Assembly: GCA_963790585.1 (NCBI GenBank)
Contig: CAWBOY010000004.1
Coordinates: forward strand, 806,001 to 870,000
DNA length: 64,000 nt
Reading direction: 5' to 3'
Source of the DNA: CAWBOY01 sp963790585
GTDB lineage: Bacteria > Planctomycetota > Planctomycetia > Gemmatales > Gemmataceae
Below the pieces are notes generated by a model. It was given only the letters and a program-made list of their open reading frames with translations. It searched no databases and was not told the DNA's origin. Below, one piece after another: positions 8,724-17,800 of the stretch. The position numbers were made by a program, and so were the translations under genes. The stretch's first letter is position 1; every line of letters begins with the position of its first letter.

Positions 8724-10033
8724 ACCACAAGACCAGCGCTGCGTCGCGTCCGAATGTGCGTTGCGCCATCTACACCCGCAAATCGACCGAGGCCGGCCTG
8801 GAGCAGGAGTTCAACTCGCTTGATGCTCAACGGGAATCCGCCGAGGCCTTCATCAAGAGCCAATCCCACGAAGGCTGGACCTGCCTGCCCAAGGCATACG
8901 ACGACGGCGGCTTCACTGGCGGAAACCTGGACCGCCCCGCCTTGCAGCGACTGATCGCCGACATCGAAGCCGGTTTGGTCGACTGCGTAGTGGTTTACAA
9001 GGTTGACCGGTTGAGCCGATCGCTCCTCGACTTCGCCCGTCTGATGGAGCGATTCGACAAGCACAAGGTTGCCTTCGTGTCCATCACGCAGCAGTTCAAC
9101 TCCGCCAGCTCGATGGGCCGATTGGTTCTGAACGTCCTGCTCAGTTTCGCCCAATTCGAACGGGAGATCATCAGCGAAAGGACACGCGACAAGGTCGCTG
9201 CGACACGCCGCAAAGGCAAATGGTCAGGCGGAGCTCCCATTTTGGGTTATGACATCGACGCACATGGCACACGGCTCATCGTCAACGAGGATGAAGCCGT
9301 CCAGATTCGGGCCATCTTCCAACTCTACCTCGACCACGGTACCCTACTCCCGGTCATCCGGGAACTGGAGCGCCGTGGTTGGACCAATAAGCGTTGGCAG
9401 ACGCGAGCAGGCCATGACAGCGGTGGCAGTCCGATCAGCAAGACCGCGTTGCATCGGTTGTTGTCCAACGTCGTCTACATCGGCAAGGTGCGTTACAAGA
9501 ACGAAGTTCACGATGGCGAACACGCTGCCCTCATCGATTCCGAAACCTGGCGGCAGGTGCAAGCGCTGTTGCATCGGAACGGTCGCAACGGTGGTGGTCC
9601 TGGTCGCAACACGCAAGGCTTCCTGTTGAAGGGGCTGCTACACTGCTCCGCCTGCGGTTGCAGCATGACGCCGAGTCACACCCGCCGTGGGAACCGGAGC
9701 TATCGCTATTACGTTTGCACCAACGCCCAGAAACGGGGCTGGGACCAGTGCCCGTCGAAGTCGATCCCTGCGGGCGAGATCGAGAAGTATGTGGTGCAGC
9801 AGATTCGCTGCGTTCGGGGCGATGAACTGGATGACGATGGGGCTCCTGCGGCGTTGGTTGCTCTGGATCCCCTCTGGCAAACGCTGGCGCCGCATGAGCA
9901 GGCCCGCATGATCGGTCAACTGCTGCAGGCCGTCTACTACCACGGAGGCACCGGCAAGCTGTCCGTTCAATTCCTACTTACCGCTCCGCAAACCTTAGCC
10001 GACCAATTCGTCCTTACTGAGGAGATACCATGA
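8720..10033 (+). CDS. Large serine recombinase (element A)
   Basis: The 437-residue protein has a resolvase catalytic domain (RCAIYTRKSTEAGLEQEFNS with the nucleophile Ser; YKVDRLSRSLLDFARLM; SFAQFEREIISERTRDK), a Recombinase domain (GAPILGYDIDAH.. to NVVYIGKVRYKNEVHDGEH), and a zinc ribbon (LLHCSACGCSM..CTNAQKRGWDQCPSKS). The start at 8720 is set by the ATGA overlap with DUF2924. It is expected to integrate or excise the element by 2-bp staggered exchange. It is highly similar to copy B except in a short C-terminal segment after IRCVRG. Confidence 0.93.
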   Translation: MNHKTSAASRPNVRCAIYTRKSTEAGLEQEFNSLDAQRESAEAFIKSQSHEGWTCLPKAYDDGGFTGGNLDRPALQRLIADIEAGLVDCVVVYKVDRLSRSLLDFARLMERFDKHKVAFVSITQQFNSASSMGRLVLNVLLSFAQFEREIISERTRDKVAATRRKGKWSGGAPILGYDIDAHGTRLIVNEDEAVQIRAIFQLYLDHGTLLPVIRELERRGWTNKRWQTRAGHDSGGSPISKTALHRLLSNVVYIGKVRYKNEVHDGEHAALIDSETWRQVQALLHRNGRNGGGPGRNTQGFLLKGLLHCSACGCSMTPSHTRRGNRSYRYYVCTNAQKRGWDQCPSKSIPAGEIEKYVVQQIRCVRGDELDDDGAPAALVALDPLWQTLAPHEQARMIGQLLQAVYYHGGTGKLSVQFLLTAPQTLADQFVLTEEIP

Positions 10034-10431
10034 TCCCCACGTCCCGGACCATCGAACGGCAAGTCCGCTTCGGAGACCGTGGTGCAGGCGTCGAACAAGG
10101 ATCCACTCCGGACCACATCGACGTCCCGAAAGGTCGCATACCTCACGTCGCCAAGCTCATGGCTCTGGCCATCCGTCTGGACGACCTCGTCCGCTCAGGC
10201 ACGGTCACCACCTTCGCCGACCTCGCCCGCCTGGGCCAAGTGAGCCGAGCACGGATCACGCAGATCCTAAATCTGGTGAACTTGGTGCCCGACATTCAGG
10301 AGGCGATCTTGTTCTTGCCACGTACAGAGCGCGGGCGTGCGGCGGTTATTTTGCGCGATCTGCAGCCGATTACCGCTGTGACAAAATGGGCCAAACAACG
10401 CCAGATTTGGGCCGGTTTTCGACGGTTTTAG
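10030..10431 (+). CDS. Small HTH DNA-binding protein (element A)
   Basis: This 133-residue basic protein overlaps the recombinase stop by ATGA. Its core, FADLARLGQVSRARITQILN followed by LVPDIQEAILFLP, resembles the helix-turn-helix of KorB/ParB-like regulators. The N-terminus (TIERQVRFGD) is conserved in copy B. It may act as a recombination directionality factor or an autoregulator binding the TGTCAC motifs found in the leader and the downstream module (inference). Confidence 0.75.
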   Translation: MIPTSRTIERQVRFGDRGAGVEQGSTPDHIDVPKGRIPHVAKLMALAIRLDDLVRSGTVTTFADLARLGQVSRARITQILNLVNLVPDIQEAILFLPRTERGRAAVILRDLQPITAVTKWAKQRQIWAGFRRF

Positions 10432-10478
10432 GCCGGTTTCGTGACAAACGGGGTCAAAATGGCACTTTCGGGGTGACG

Positions 10479-10689
10479 TTTCTCATAATTGGCGGCTAGG
10501 CAGCGGCGGCATGAGAAGAGCGGTCGGACAAGCGGAAATGGCGTATTTTGTGGGGAAATCATCGTCAGACGGGCAGTCGTGGCCGTCATCCTGTCAGAGC
10601 CCAAAAGGCGTTTTGTCACGTTTTGGCACGTTTTGTCACGTTTTGGCACGTTTTGTCACCCTTTTGGCGACTTTTTTCTCATAATTGGG
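10479..10689. repeat. Putative attachment or operator module: two TTTCTCATAATTGG boxes and phased 10-bp repeats
   Basis: TTTCTCATAATTGG occurs at 10479-10492 and 10675-10688. Between them, 10611-10660 consists of five 10-bp units alternating TTTTGTCACG and TTTTGGCACG, one helical turn each. The same box, preceded by 10-11-bp phased TGTCAC motifs, appears twice after element B. This pattern suits cooperative protein binding next to a recombination core; function is inferred. Confidence 0.7.
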
Positions 10690-10710
10690 TGGGTTCGGGG
10701 CGTAGATGGG

Positions 10711-10803
10711 GAAGGAGACATGGTCGAATTCGGCCGGGCGGCTTGACGGTTGCATCAAATTGTTGACTGGAAAATCGACGCTGGTCACTCGTCGCGACGA
10801 GTG
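10711..10803. repeat. Dispersed repeat R1 (copy a, partial)
   Basis: It contains the shared core GAGACATGGTCGAATTCGGC, then GACGGTTGC, a GACTGGAA..GACGCTGGT tail and an 18-bp palindrome CACTCGTCGCGACGAGTG at 10786-10803. Other R1 copies lie at 12184, 13750, 25189, 26606 and 27975. No gene is seen in 10432-11067 apart from this, the upstream module and the terminator at 10924. Confidence 0.7.
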
Positions 10804-10923
10804 TAGGCGAGGTTCGCGACGGCCCTTGCCCTCAGAAGCAAAGGACGTACAGTAATGACAGTGAGATAAGTCGGAAGACTAAACATACGGCACCTATCGT
10901 AAGATGGGAGCTGGCTGAAGAGT

Positions 10924-10980
10924 AAGCCGACCGGGCCGAGCATCAAATTCTATTGGTGCTCGGCCCGGTCGGCTTTTTTT
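10924..10980 (+). terminator. Strong 19-bp-stem terminator
   Basis: AAGCCGACCGGGCCGAGCA pairs perfectly with TGCTCGGCCCGGTCGGCTT around a 14-base loop and is followed by T's. No open frame precedes it, so it may end a small untranslated RNA starting in 10800-10920, or be a leftover of a lost gene. Confidence 0.8.
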
Positions 10981-11067
10981 GTTTTTTGGGAACTGGAGGC
11001 GACTTGGCGTCGCCACCAAAGATGTTTCCGCATTCGAGTAACGGGCATTATTCTCGGGGAGCAAACC

Positions 11068-11229
11068 ATGACCTTAACCATCCTTGTCGTTTCTCGATTC
11101 TCATGCTGTTCGGCGGCGGCTACGGATACCTTAGCGGAAACAACGTTCTCGCCAGTGGCGGCGGTTACGCTTGGGTTAACCCTGCTCGTCCTGATTGTCA
11201 TGTTTCTGATGGGCCAAATATCGTTCTGA
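11068..11229 (+). CDS. Small hydrophobic protein, DUF3309-like, frameshifted
   Basis: ATG at 11068 follows CTCGGGGAG. Three frames must be joined to give an N-terminal TLTILVV, a central ILMLFGGGYGYLSG and a C-terminal GLTLLVLIVMFLMGQISF. This is a two-helix membrane microprotein with a Gly-rich loop, as in DUF3309-type proteins. Shifts lie near 11092 and 11170. With two shifts in 160 bases it is either a pseudogene or affected by sequence error. It is followed by two more short stress-type genes. Confidence 0.45.
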   Translation: MTLTILVVSRFSCCSAAATDTLAETTFSPVAAVTLGLTLLVLIVMFLMGQISF

Positions 11230-11310
11230 TCGAAGCCCGCGCATGAGGAAGGGACCATTATTCTAGGCGATTCATAGGCCAGTCACAATCGAGAGAGGGG
11301 GTATCAAAAA

Positions 11311-11535
11311 ATGTCGGAAAGCGAATGGGGACTGTGCAAGGACTGCAAGTGGTGGCAGATCGAGCCGAAGGCAGCCGTTGAAAATCTGACGATGGGACTC
11401 TGCATCGATGAGAAGCTGCAACCCTTTCTGTTGCGTGTCTCCGGCAACAGCGGTTGCAATCGCTTCATGCCCGGCAAGCCTGCCAGGTCCGAGGGATCGA
11501 GCGAAGCGCCGCCCAGCGCGGAACCGGTCCGGTAG
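11311..11535 (+). CDS. Small Cys-containing hypothetical protein
   Basis: The 74-residue protein begins MSESEWGLCKDCKWWQI and has four Cys (C9, C12, C31, C49), a spacing that could bind a metal. The C-terminus is Pro/Ser-rich and likely disordered. An AGAGAGGGGG ribosome site lies upstream. It is 66 bases before the ferritin-like gene and probably co-transcribed. No function is assigned. Confidence 0.6.
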   Translation: MSESEWGLCKDCKWWQIEPKAAVENLTMGLCIDEKLQPFLLRVSGNSGCNRFMPGKPARSEGSSEAPPSAEPVR

Positions 11536-11601
11536 CAACAATCTGCGTTTTCAGGAATGTATTCCCTCCCCCCAGGAAATCCTAAATCAGGAGTAAAGAA
11601 T

Positions 11602-12078
11602 ATGGCGACCAGTTCTTTGGATGCCGAAACTACCCCGGCCGTGACGCGCAAAGACCTGATCGATCTTCTCAACGAAGATCTGGCACGAGAATATCAGGCG
11701 ATCATTGGCTACGTGGTTTATTCGCAAGTGATCAAAGGAGCACAATACATGAACATCGCCGCGGAGCTGGAAGTACATGCCGGCGAAGAACTACAGCACG
11801 CCCTGATCCTCGCCAAACAAATCGACTATTTGGGAGGGATGCCGAAGGTGACACCCAAGCCCGTCAAGACCTCCGAGAAGGCGGAGGACATGCTACGGTT
11901 CGATCTGGAAAACGAGACTGAGACAATCCGCAACTATCGCCAGCGCGTTCGTCAATGTGAAGCCCTGGGCGAGTTTGCCCTGGCCGAACACATTCGGGAT
12001 ATTCTGGTCCAAGAACAAGACCACCAGATTTCCTTGGCAACTGCCCTTGGGATAGGTGTTCCAAACGTCACCAAATAG
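11602..12078 (+). CDS. Ferritin-like (bacterioferritin-type) protein
   Basis: The start at 11602 follows AGGAG, 8 bases upstream. The 158-residue four-helix protein shows diiron-type ligands: E in DLAREYQAIIGY, the E-x2-H-type set in EVHAGEELQHALILA, E residues in ENETETIRNYRQR, and the final EHIRDILVQEQDHQISL. It is likely an iron-storage or oxidative-stress protein of the bacterioferritin/Dps superfamily. There is no obvious heme Met, so classical haem bacterioferritin is uncertain. Confidence 0.85.
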   Translation: MATSSLDAETTPAVTRKDLIDLLNEDLAREYQAIIGYVVYSQVIKGAQYMNIAAELEVHAGEELQHALILAKQIDYLGGMPKVTPKPVKTSEKAEDMLRFDLENETETIRNYRQRVRQCEALGEFALAEHIRDILVQEQDHQISLATALGIGVPNVTK

Positions 12079-12183
12079 GGCAAGCAATAACAGGAAAAAC
12101 TGGGTTTCCCTGAACTCTCATTGCATGTCGGGTCCGTGTCGCACGTCGTCCAGCAGTTCGTCGAGCGTGGGGGCGACCGCCCG

Positions 12184-12263
12184 CGCTCGTCCGCATCGTC
12201 GACGCGAATCGCGATGCCGCCCGATTGCAGGCGCGGCGAAAATGAGACCTGATCGAATTCGCC
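12184..12263. repeat. Dispersed repeat R1 (copy b, partial)
   Basis: It matches the R1 centre: CGCTCGTCCGCATCGTCGAC.., CCCGATTGCAGGCGCGGCGA, then AATGAGACCTGATCGAATTC. It lies in the gene-free stretch 12079-12668; the remainder of that stretch shows nothing I can assign. Confidence 0.75.
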
Positions 12264-12668
12264 AACCATCTGATCGCGACTTGCAGCGAAGTGTGCGCAG
12301 CGACTGCAGGACATGTTCGGATTCGGCGCGCACACTTGCGATCGGGAGGTTCAGGTCAGTCCACATGGCCTGGGGCAGGATTTCCAAAATCCGGCGATTT
12401 CGGTAAGGCGGCCACAAGTGGACTACGCGCAGAAATCGCATCGGTTTGATTTGGCGGCGTCGAAACACATGGCCTCGGCTAACGCGGAGAAAGGATCCTG
12501 GAGGCCAGGGACCAAGAAGCCTCTGCGGGCAAAGGAACTGAACAAGAAGCGGAGCCAGGCCCTATGTCGCGGCTGCGGCACGCCAGAGCAAGTTCCTAGG
12601 GCGACTCTACCGACAGTACCGACATTTGCCCTGTACGCCTTGTATGGGTCGCGCAAACCACTCCTCCA

Positions 12669-13688
12669 TCATCCTCGGTTCCGCTTAAGGTCGAGCAAGA
12701 ACAGTTTGGACGCATCGAAGTCGATCACCGCCCCGTGCGCCCGCAGAAACTCGGCACCGAGCAAACCGGCCCACGGAGGGTAGCCCTCGCGTTGACGCCA
12801 CTCGTTTAGCTTGGTCATCGGTAGGAGGGCCACTTCCATCGGAACGGAAATGCCGCCGATGGCAAGATGCTCCACCTTCGCAAATTTCAACGGAAGCTCA
12901 GAACCGTCCAGCAAGCGGTTCGTCTGTCCGGGGATGTCGCGCTGCGCCAGCTTCAGCCGGTCGGCCAGCGTTTGATCCAGGTTGGTCACTTGCGCCCCGG
13001 TGTCCACTAGGAACACGAAGGTCTCGCCGTGGAGTTCCACCAGGACATCCGGCATGCCATTTGCGTGCAACGTGAGTGGCAGTTCGACGTATCCCGCGCC
13101 CTTTAACGCGCGAGCTAGCTCCGCAGCAGCCGTAGGTGGCGGTGGATGGGCGCGATCCACCAGGAAAAGCTGCACTGCCACATAGTCGATGACGGCGCCG
13201 TTGGCTTTCAGGAACGGTGCGCCTAATAGGCCGTCGTAAGGTGGTTCGCCATTGGTTTTACGTATCTGGTTGGCACTGGCCTGACTGTTCAGGACGGCGT
13301 CGATGCGAGACTGAAGGCCGCCGACAGATAGTGTTTCCAGGGAGACCATTTCTGGTGGGTCGGTCTCTTTGACTACAATGATCCCCACGTCCGCACGCCG
13401 CCTTGGGAGTTTGAACCGCATGGCGACTGCGTCTTCCAAATGGTTGTCGGAGTTGCCGGTGTCCAGATACAGCAACAACGGTTGCCCCTGTGCCTGGGCC
13501 GTCACATCGATGTAGCCCATTTTGCTAAGGCTGAGCGGCACATGGACGTACTGCTGTTGTTTGAGCAGCGAGGCGAGGGTTATCGGCGGCGGCACGTCGC
13601 GCTGGGCGACCCAAGGCCGCCAGAGGGCGAAAACAATCCCAACCGCGACGGCGGCGATGCCGAAAATCAACGGGAGACGTCTACGCAT
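12669..13688 (-). CDS. Membrane-anchored protein with two retropepsin-like aspartyl protease domains
   Basis: The 339-residue protein follows a GGGAGG ribosome site. An N-terminal membrane anchor (LIFGIAAVAVGIVFALW) is followed by two homologous domains. Each has a catalytic-type motif: LLLYLDTGNSD near residue 75 and FVFLVDTGAQVT near residue 228. Each ends in a hydrophobic LLGAPFLKANGAVIDY or LLGAEFLRAHGAVIDF block. This is the pepsin-retropepsin pattern as a single-chain pseudo-dimer (PF13650/PF13975 type). It is probably an extracytoplasmic protease; the substrate is unknown. Confidence 0.85.
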   Translation of the reverse strand: MRRRLPLIFGIAAVAVGIVFALWRPWVAQRDVPPPITLASLLKQQQYVHVPLSLSKMGYIDVTAQAQGQPLLLYLDTGNSDNHLEDAVAMRFKLPRRRADVGIIVVKETDPPEMVSLETLSVGGLQSRIDAVLNSQASANQIRKTNGEPPYDGLLGAPFLKANGAVIDYVAVQLFLVDRAHPPPPTAAAELARALKGAGYVELPLTLHANGMPDVLVELHGETFVFLVDTGAQVTNLDQTLADRLKLAQRDIPGQTNRLLDGSELPLKFAKVEHLAIGGISVPMEVALLPMTKLNEWRQREGYPPWAGLLGAEFLRAHGAVIDFDASKLFLLDLKRNRG

Positions 13689-13749
13689 GCGAAAACCTCC
13701 CAGGTCCTATTCGCCAATCCTTTGAAATATCAGGGATCGCGGCGCCGCA

Positions 13750-13980
13750 AGAATCCACACAACCGTTGCGCCGCGTTCGGCCCCCGAGGTTCCGTGAACT
13801 TGAGGCGAGTCGGGGCGATGCCGCGCCAACCCCATTCTCGCTCCCGCCCTCGGGAAGATCAAGACGCTCGTCCGCATCGTTGACGCGATTCGCGATGACG
13901 CACGATTGCAGGCGCGGTGAAAACGAGACGTGGTCGGATTCGGCCTTTGGCGCGACGGTTGCGTTTAATTTTGGACTGGT
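13750..13980. repeat. Dispersed repeat R1 (copy c, near full length)
   Basis: It runs from AATCCACACAACC through CCGTGAACTTGAGGCGAGTC, CCCCATTCTCGCTCCCG, GAAGATCAAGACGCTCGTCC and AAAACGAGACGTGGTCGGAT to GCGTTTAATTTTGGACTGG. The same order occurs in copies d, e and f. It lies immediately 5' of the aspartyl-protease gene. Confidence 0.85.
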
Positions 13981-14492
13981 CATCCGTGCGGACTGATTGC
14001 CCCGTCGTTGAACGGCACGGTCCCGAGCCCACCGAGTTGCAGGAACAAGCACAAGATCCCAAAAATCGGCCACGTCGTTTCCGGTGGGCACGTGCCGTTA
14101 CACTCGTGGTTCTGGTGCCAGCCATTGATCAATGGTCCGTGGCCCTTGTTGCAGATCTCGGCATAGAGATGCCGCAGTGGCTCGATGTCCGCCTCCGACA
14201 GAGTCTCAGCGTACTGCACATGCCGCCCGAGCCTGCGATCGTATTGAGCGACCCGCGCATTCGACCCGTGTCGTTCGGCGAGGGCTACGATGTAGTGCAG
14301 TTCGCTCGGGAGGTAGCCCGGAGAAATCGGCATACAGGCCTCCACGCGATCTCTGTGGCCGAATGTTAATGCTTCCATGCGGAATGCGCCGTGTAAGAGA
14401 CGGAACTCCGGTGGTTGCACCGGGCCCAAGTATTCCGCGTAGAAGGCATTCTTAATCACGCGTGTATAGGTATACAGTTGGGCGCGTTTCAT
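13980..14492 (-). CDS. Hypothetical protein, unknown family
   Basis: The start at 14492 (MKRAQLYTYTRVIKNAFY) is preferred because AAGGA lies 5 bases upstream; an upstream in-frame start at 14558 has no such site. The predicted 170 residues are His/Tyr-rich, with a possible metal pair HQNHECNGTC and a hydrophobic WPIFGILCLFLQLGGLG near the C-terminus. The frame ends at the R1 repeat boundary, so the C-terminus may be altered by repeat insertion. Confidence 0.5.
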   Translation of the reverse strand: MKRAQLYTYTRVIKNAFYAEYLGPVQPPEFRLLHGAFRMEALTFGHRDRVEACMPISPGYLPSELHYIVALAERHGSNARVAQYDRRLGRHVQYAETLSEADIEPLRHLYAEICNKGHGPLINGWHQNHECNGTCPPETTWPIFGILCLFLQLGGLGTVPFNDGAISPHG

Positions 14493-14828
14493 GATTTCCT
14501 TGGGTAGAGCCTCCGGAGAACTTCGGCGGCAAGAATGCGTGGTCTCCAGCAAGCCCACCCAATTTGTCCTGTTGGGTCGCTATGACCGAAATCAAGTGTG
14601 TCTGGAATGAGGCGCCCGCAGTGCTAACCGAGGGCAGCTTGGTTGCTTGCTTGGTGCTTGGTGCTTGGTTCGCTCGGGAAGATTCTCCTTTACAAGATCT
14701 GATTAACTGATATAAGTGAGGACGATCATAATTTCTTATCACGACCCGCAGGCGACTCCCCTCCTGTTTGGGCAAGTCCAGTTGCATGCGACGGGCCGAG
14801 CAAAAGTTCCAGCTCGGGCGCTCTCCCT
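14493..14828. other. Gene-free interval
   Basis: No convincing frame is seen. A short run of 8-base repeats (GCTTGGTGCTTGGTGCTTGG) lies at about 14648-14670. The promoter of the histidine kinase operon is expected here but no clear -35/-10 pair stands out. Confidence 0.4.
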
Positions 14829-17800
14829 ATGCTTGGACCAATCTCTCCTATTGGTAGCACGCTTGGTGGCGATAGTACTGAACGCCAACCAACCGATCTT
14901 TTAGCCGAGACCCGTGATCCGGCTCGGATCGCTGCCTTGAGACGCCTGGCCTTGATGGACACGCAGGCCGATCAGGCGTTCGACCGATTGACACGTTTGG
15001 CCACCAAAATCTTACACTCTCCAGTTGCGCTACTCTCCTTGGTGGAAGGTGATCGTTCGTTTTTCAAGAGCAGTGTTGGATTGCCCGAGGTTTGGATGTC
15101 TCGGCGGGGAATGTCTCTATCGAATTCCGTCTGCCAGCACGTCATCGCTTTGAATTCACCTTTGGTAATTAATGACGCCCGAGCCAATCCCCTCGTTAGC
15201 GACAATCAAGCCGTTGCAGAACTAAAGATTGTGGCCTACTTGGGTATACCTCTGATTGCCTCCGAGGGAGATACTCTCGGCACTTTCGCAGTGATTGACA
15301 TCGTCCCTAGAGAGTGGACAGCGGATGATGTGACCATCTTGAAAGATCTGGCTGCTTCGGCAATGACGGAGATCGAGTTGCGCGGTAACCACCCAACAAT
15401 TGCAAGTGGAACAACTTCTGGGTCTGCTGGAATCAGCCGTGATCAACGCCAACGATGCCGTCCTCATCATGCAGTCCGATCCGACGAAGCCTTCTGTCCC
15501 TCGTATCGTCTTCGTCAATGATGCCTACACACGTTTGACGGGCTACTCGCTAGGCGAGCTATTAGGAAAAACTTCGCAGGTCCTGACCAACTTGGAAACC
15601 GACCTTACCCAGATCGATAGCCTCCGCACAGCCCTGACCTCCTGGCAGCCCGGCCGACTTGAAGTTCTCATTCATCGGAAGGACGGTTCGGTGTTCTGGG
15701 CCGAGTCCAACATCGTCCCCATCGCAGACAAGTCAGGACGGTATACACACTGGGTCGTCATTCAGCGGGACATTTCCGAGAAAAAGTCAGCGTCGGAGGC
15801 GTTGCGAAAGAGTGAGGCCCAGAGGCAGGCCATTCTAGAATCCTCGCTCGAGTGTATTATCACCCTCGACCATCAGGAAAGAGTGATCGAGTTTAACCGA
15901 GCTGCAGAAAATAAATTTGGGTATCCCCGAGCCAATGTATTGGGCAAACCCCTATTCGAGTTAATCGTCCCACCTCACAAGGATCGTGATCAGTCGTGGA
16001 CGTTCGCCCAATACGTCACAAACACTGATGTCTCCACTATTGATCAACGGATTGAAATGACGGCAGTGCGTGCAGACGGCACGACATTTCCAGCGGAACT
16101 GACTTTTACTGGCATCCAGTTAGAAGGGCTGTTAATCACGGCCTTCTTGCGAGACATCAGCGATCGTAAGCGTGCCGAGCGGCTGCTTATGGGGCAATAC
16201 AACTGTACGCGAATCCTAGCCGACAGCACGGTTATGGACCATTCGATCCCAAAGATTCTGCGTGCGGTGTGCGAAATGACGGACTGGTGCCTCGGCCAAA
16301 TGTGGCAATTGGACTCCAAGGCGGGTTTATTGCGATGTGTTGCGGCCTGGCATGATGCGACCGCCGCAGTAGGCGATTTCGCAGGCCTTAGTAGGAAAAC
16401 TACCCTTCTCCCTGATGGTGGTTTACCGGGTGTTGTCTGGACGAGTCGTGGGCCTAAATGGATGAGTGACCTAGTTGGGGACGCCAGCTTTTTCCGGGCT
16501 GAGGAGGCCAGCCGTTGTGGCCTTCACAGCGCAATCGCCTTTCCCATCATTCACGGGCAGGAAGTGCTTGGGGTCATGGAATTTTTCGGCGGTAACATTC
16601 TTGAACCCGATGGGCCGATGCTGACCATGATGTCTGGGGTCGGCAGTCAGGTCGGTCAATTTATTGTGCGAATGCGAGCGGATGAAGCACTGCAACACAA
16701 TGAAGAGCGTTACCGCTCGCTCGCCCGGGCTAGCACGCAGATCTTCTGGTTGAGCGACACGGAGGGCCATATCCTCTCGGACGACGCTGTGGACTGGTCA
16801 AGTTGGCGAGCTTTCACAGGTCAGAGTTCGGAAGAGTCGCAAGGTTCGGGATGGTTAAACGCCGTTCACCCAGATGACCGCGATCGGACAGCGAAGGCGT
16901 GGGCCGAATCGATTGCCACGAACAATTTGTTTCAGATCGAATATCGACTTCGAATGGCATCAGGAGAATATCGAAACACGGTTTCTCGCTGCGTCCCGGT
17001 GAGAACGGCGGATGGGACGTCCCGGGAGTGGATAGGCACGACTACGGACATCACTGAGCTGAAACGCGTCGAGGCAGAGCGACAGCGCGATGTGTCGATG
17101 ATGCAGAGGTTGGCTCTGGTAGCTCAACACACGGATAACGCTGTAATCCTGACAGATGCACAGGGTCGAATCGAGTGGGTCAACGACGGTTTTACTCGCA
17201 TCTGTGAATACACTCTTGCGGAAGTTATAGGAAAGAAGCCCGGCTCGGTGTTACAGGGGCCAGATACAGATGCCGCAACCGCGGCACTCATGCGGGAGAG
17301 GTTGGCCGAGGGGCGGGGCTTCCAAGTAGAAATTATCAACTACACCAAGTCTGGGCGAAGCTACTGGCAGGCAATCGAAGTGCAACCAATTCGAGACGAG
17401 GAGGGAAGATTAACTCGATTCATGGCAATTGAAAGCGATATCACTGCACGTAAGCGGACCGAGAAGATGCTTCAGGAGGCTACACAGATATTAGAGAGCC
17501 GGGTGGCCCAGCGCACGGTCGAACTAAGCGAGACAAATGAGTTCCTGAAGGCGTTGCTCGACAACATCCAAGACGGCATCGTGGCTTGCGACGCCTCAGG
17601 GGAGTTGACGCTAATAAATCGAACCATTCGCGAATTTCACGGTCTTGCGGAAGATCAGTCTCGCCCAAGCCAGTGGGCCCACCGCTATGATTTGTACCAT
17701 TCGGACGGTCTAACACCATTGGCTGCGGAAGAAATTCCTCTCAATCGAGCGCTACAGGGCGAGCGTGTCCAAAACTTCGAGATGGTAATCGTCTCGAAAC

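Larger units (their letters stand above)
7829..10689 (+). mobile_element. Recombinase element, copy A (DUF2924 / serine recombinase / HTH)
   Basis: Copy A is homologous to copy B (59431-62148) from the palindrome GCAGCGGAATCCCGCTGC onward. In both copies the DUF2924 start lies exactly 409 bases after that palindrome. Three genes overlap by ATGA junctions. Both copies end in TTCTCATAATT boxes preceded by TGTCAC-like motifs. The leader before the first gene (7892-8237) has no gene; it contains a conserved stretch of about 100 bases with a CCTCG/CGAGG hairpin and a GTGTCAC motif. True ends are not proven. Confidence 0.7.

Noticed and set aside
10611..10660. Tandem short repeats as a possible CRISPR array
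   Set aside because: Units are 10 bp with no spacers and no cas genes are present; the pattern is a phased binding-site array.
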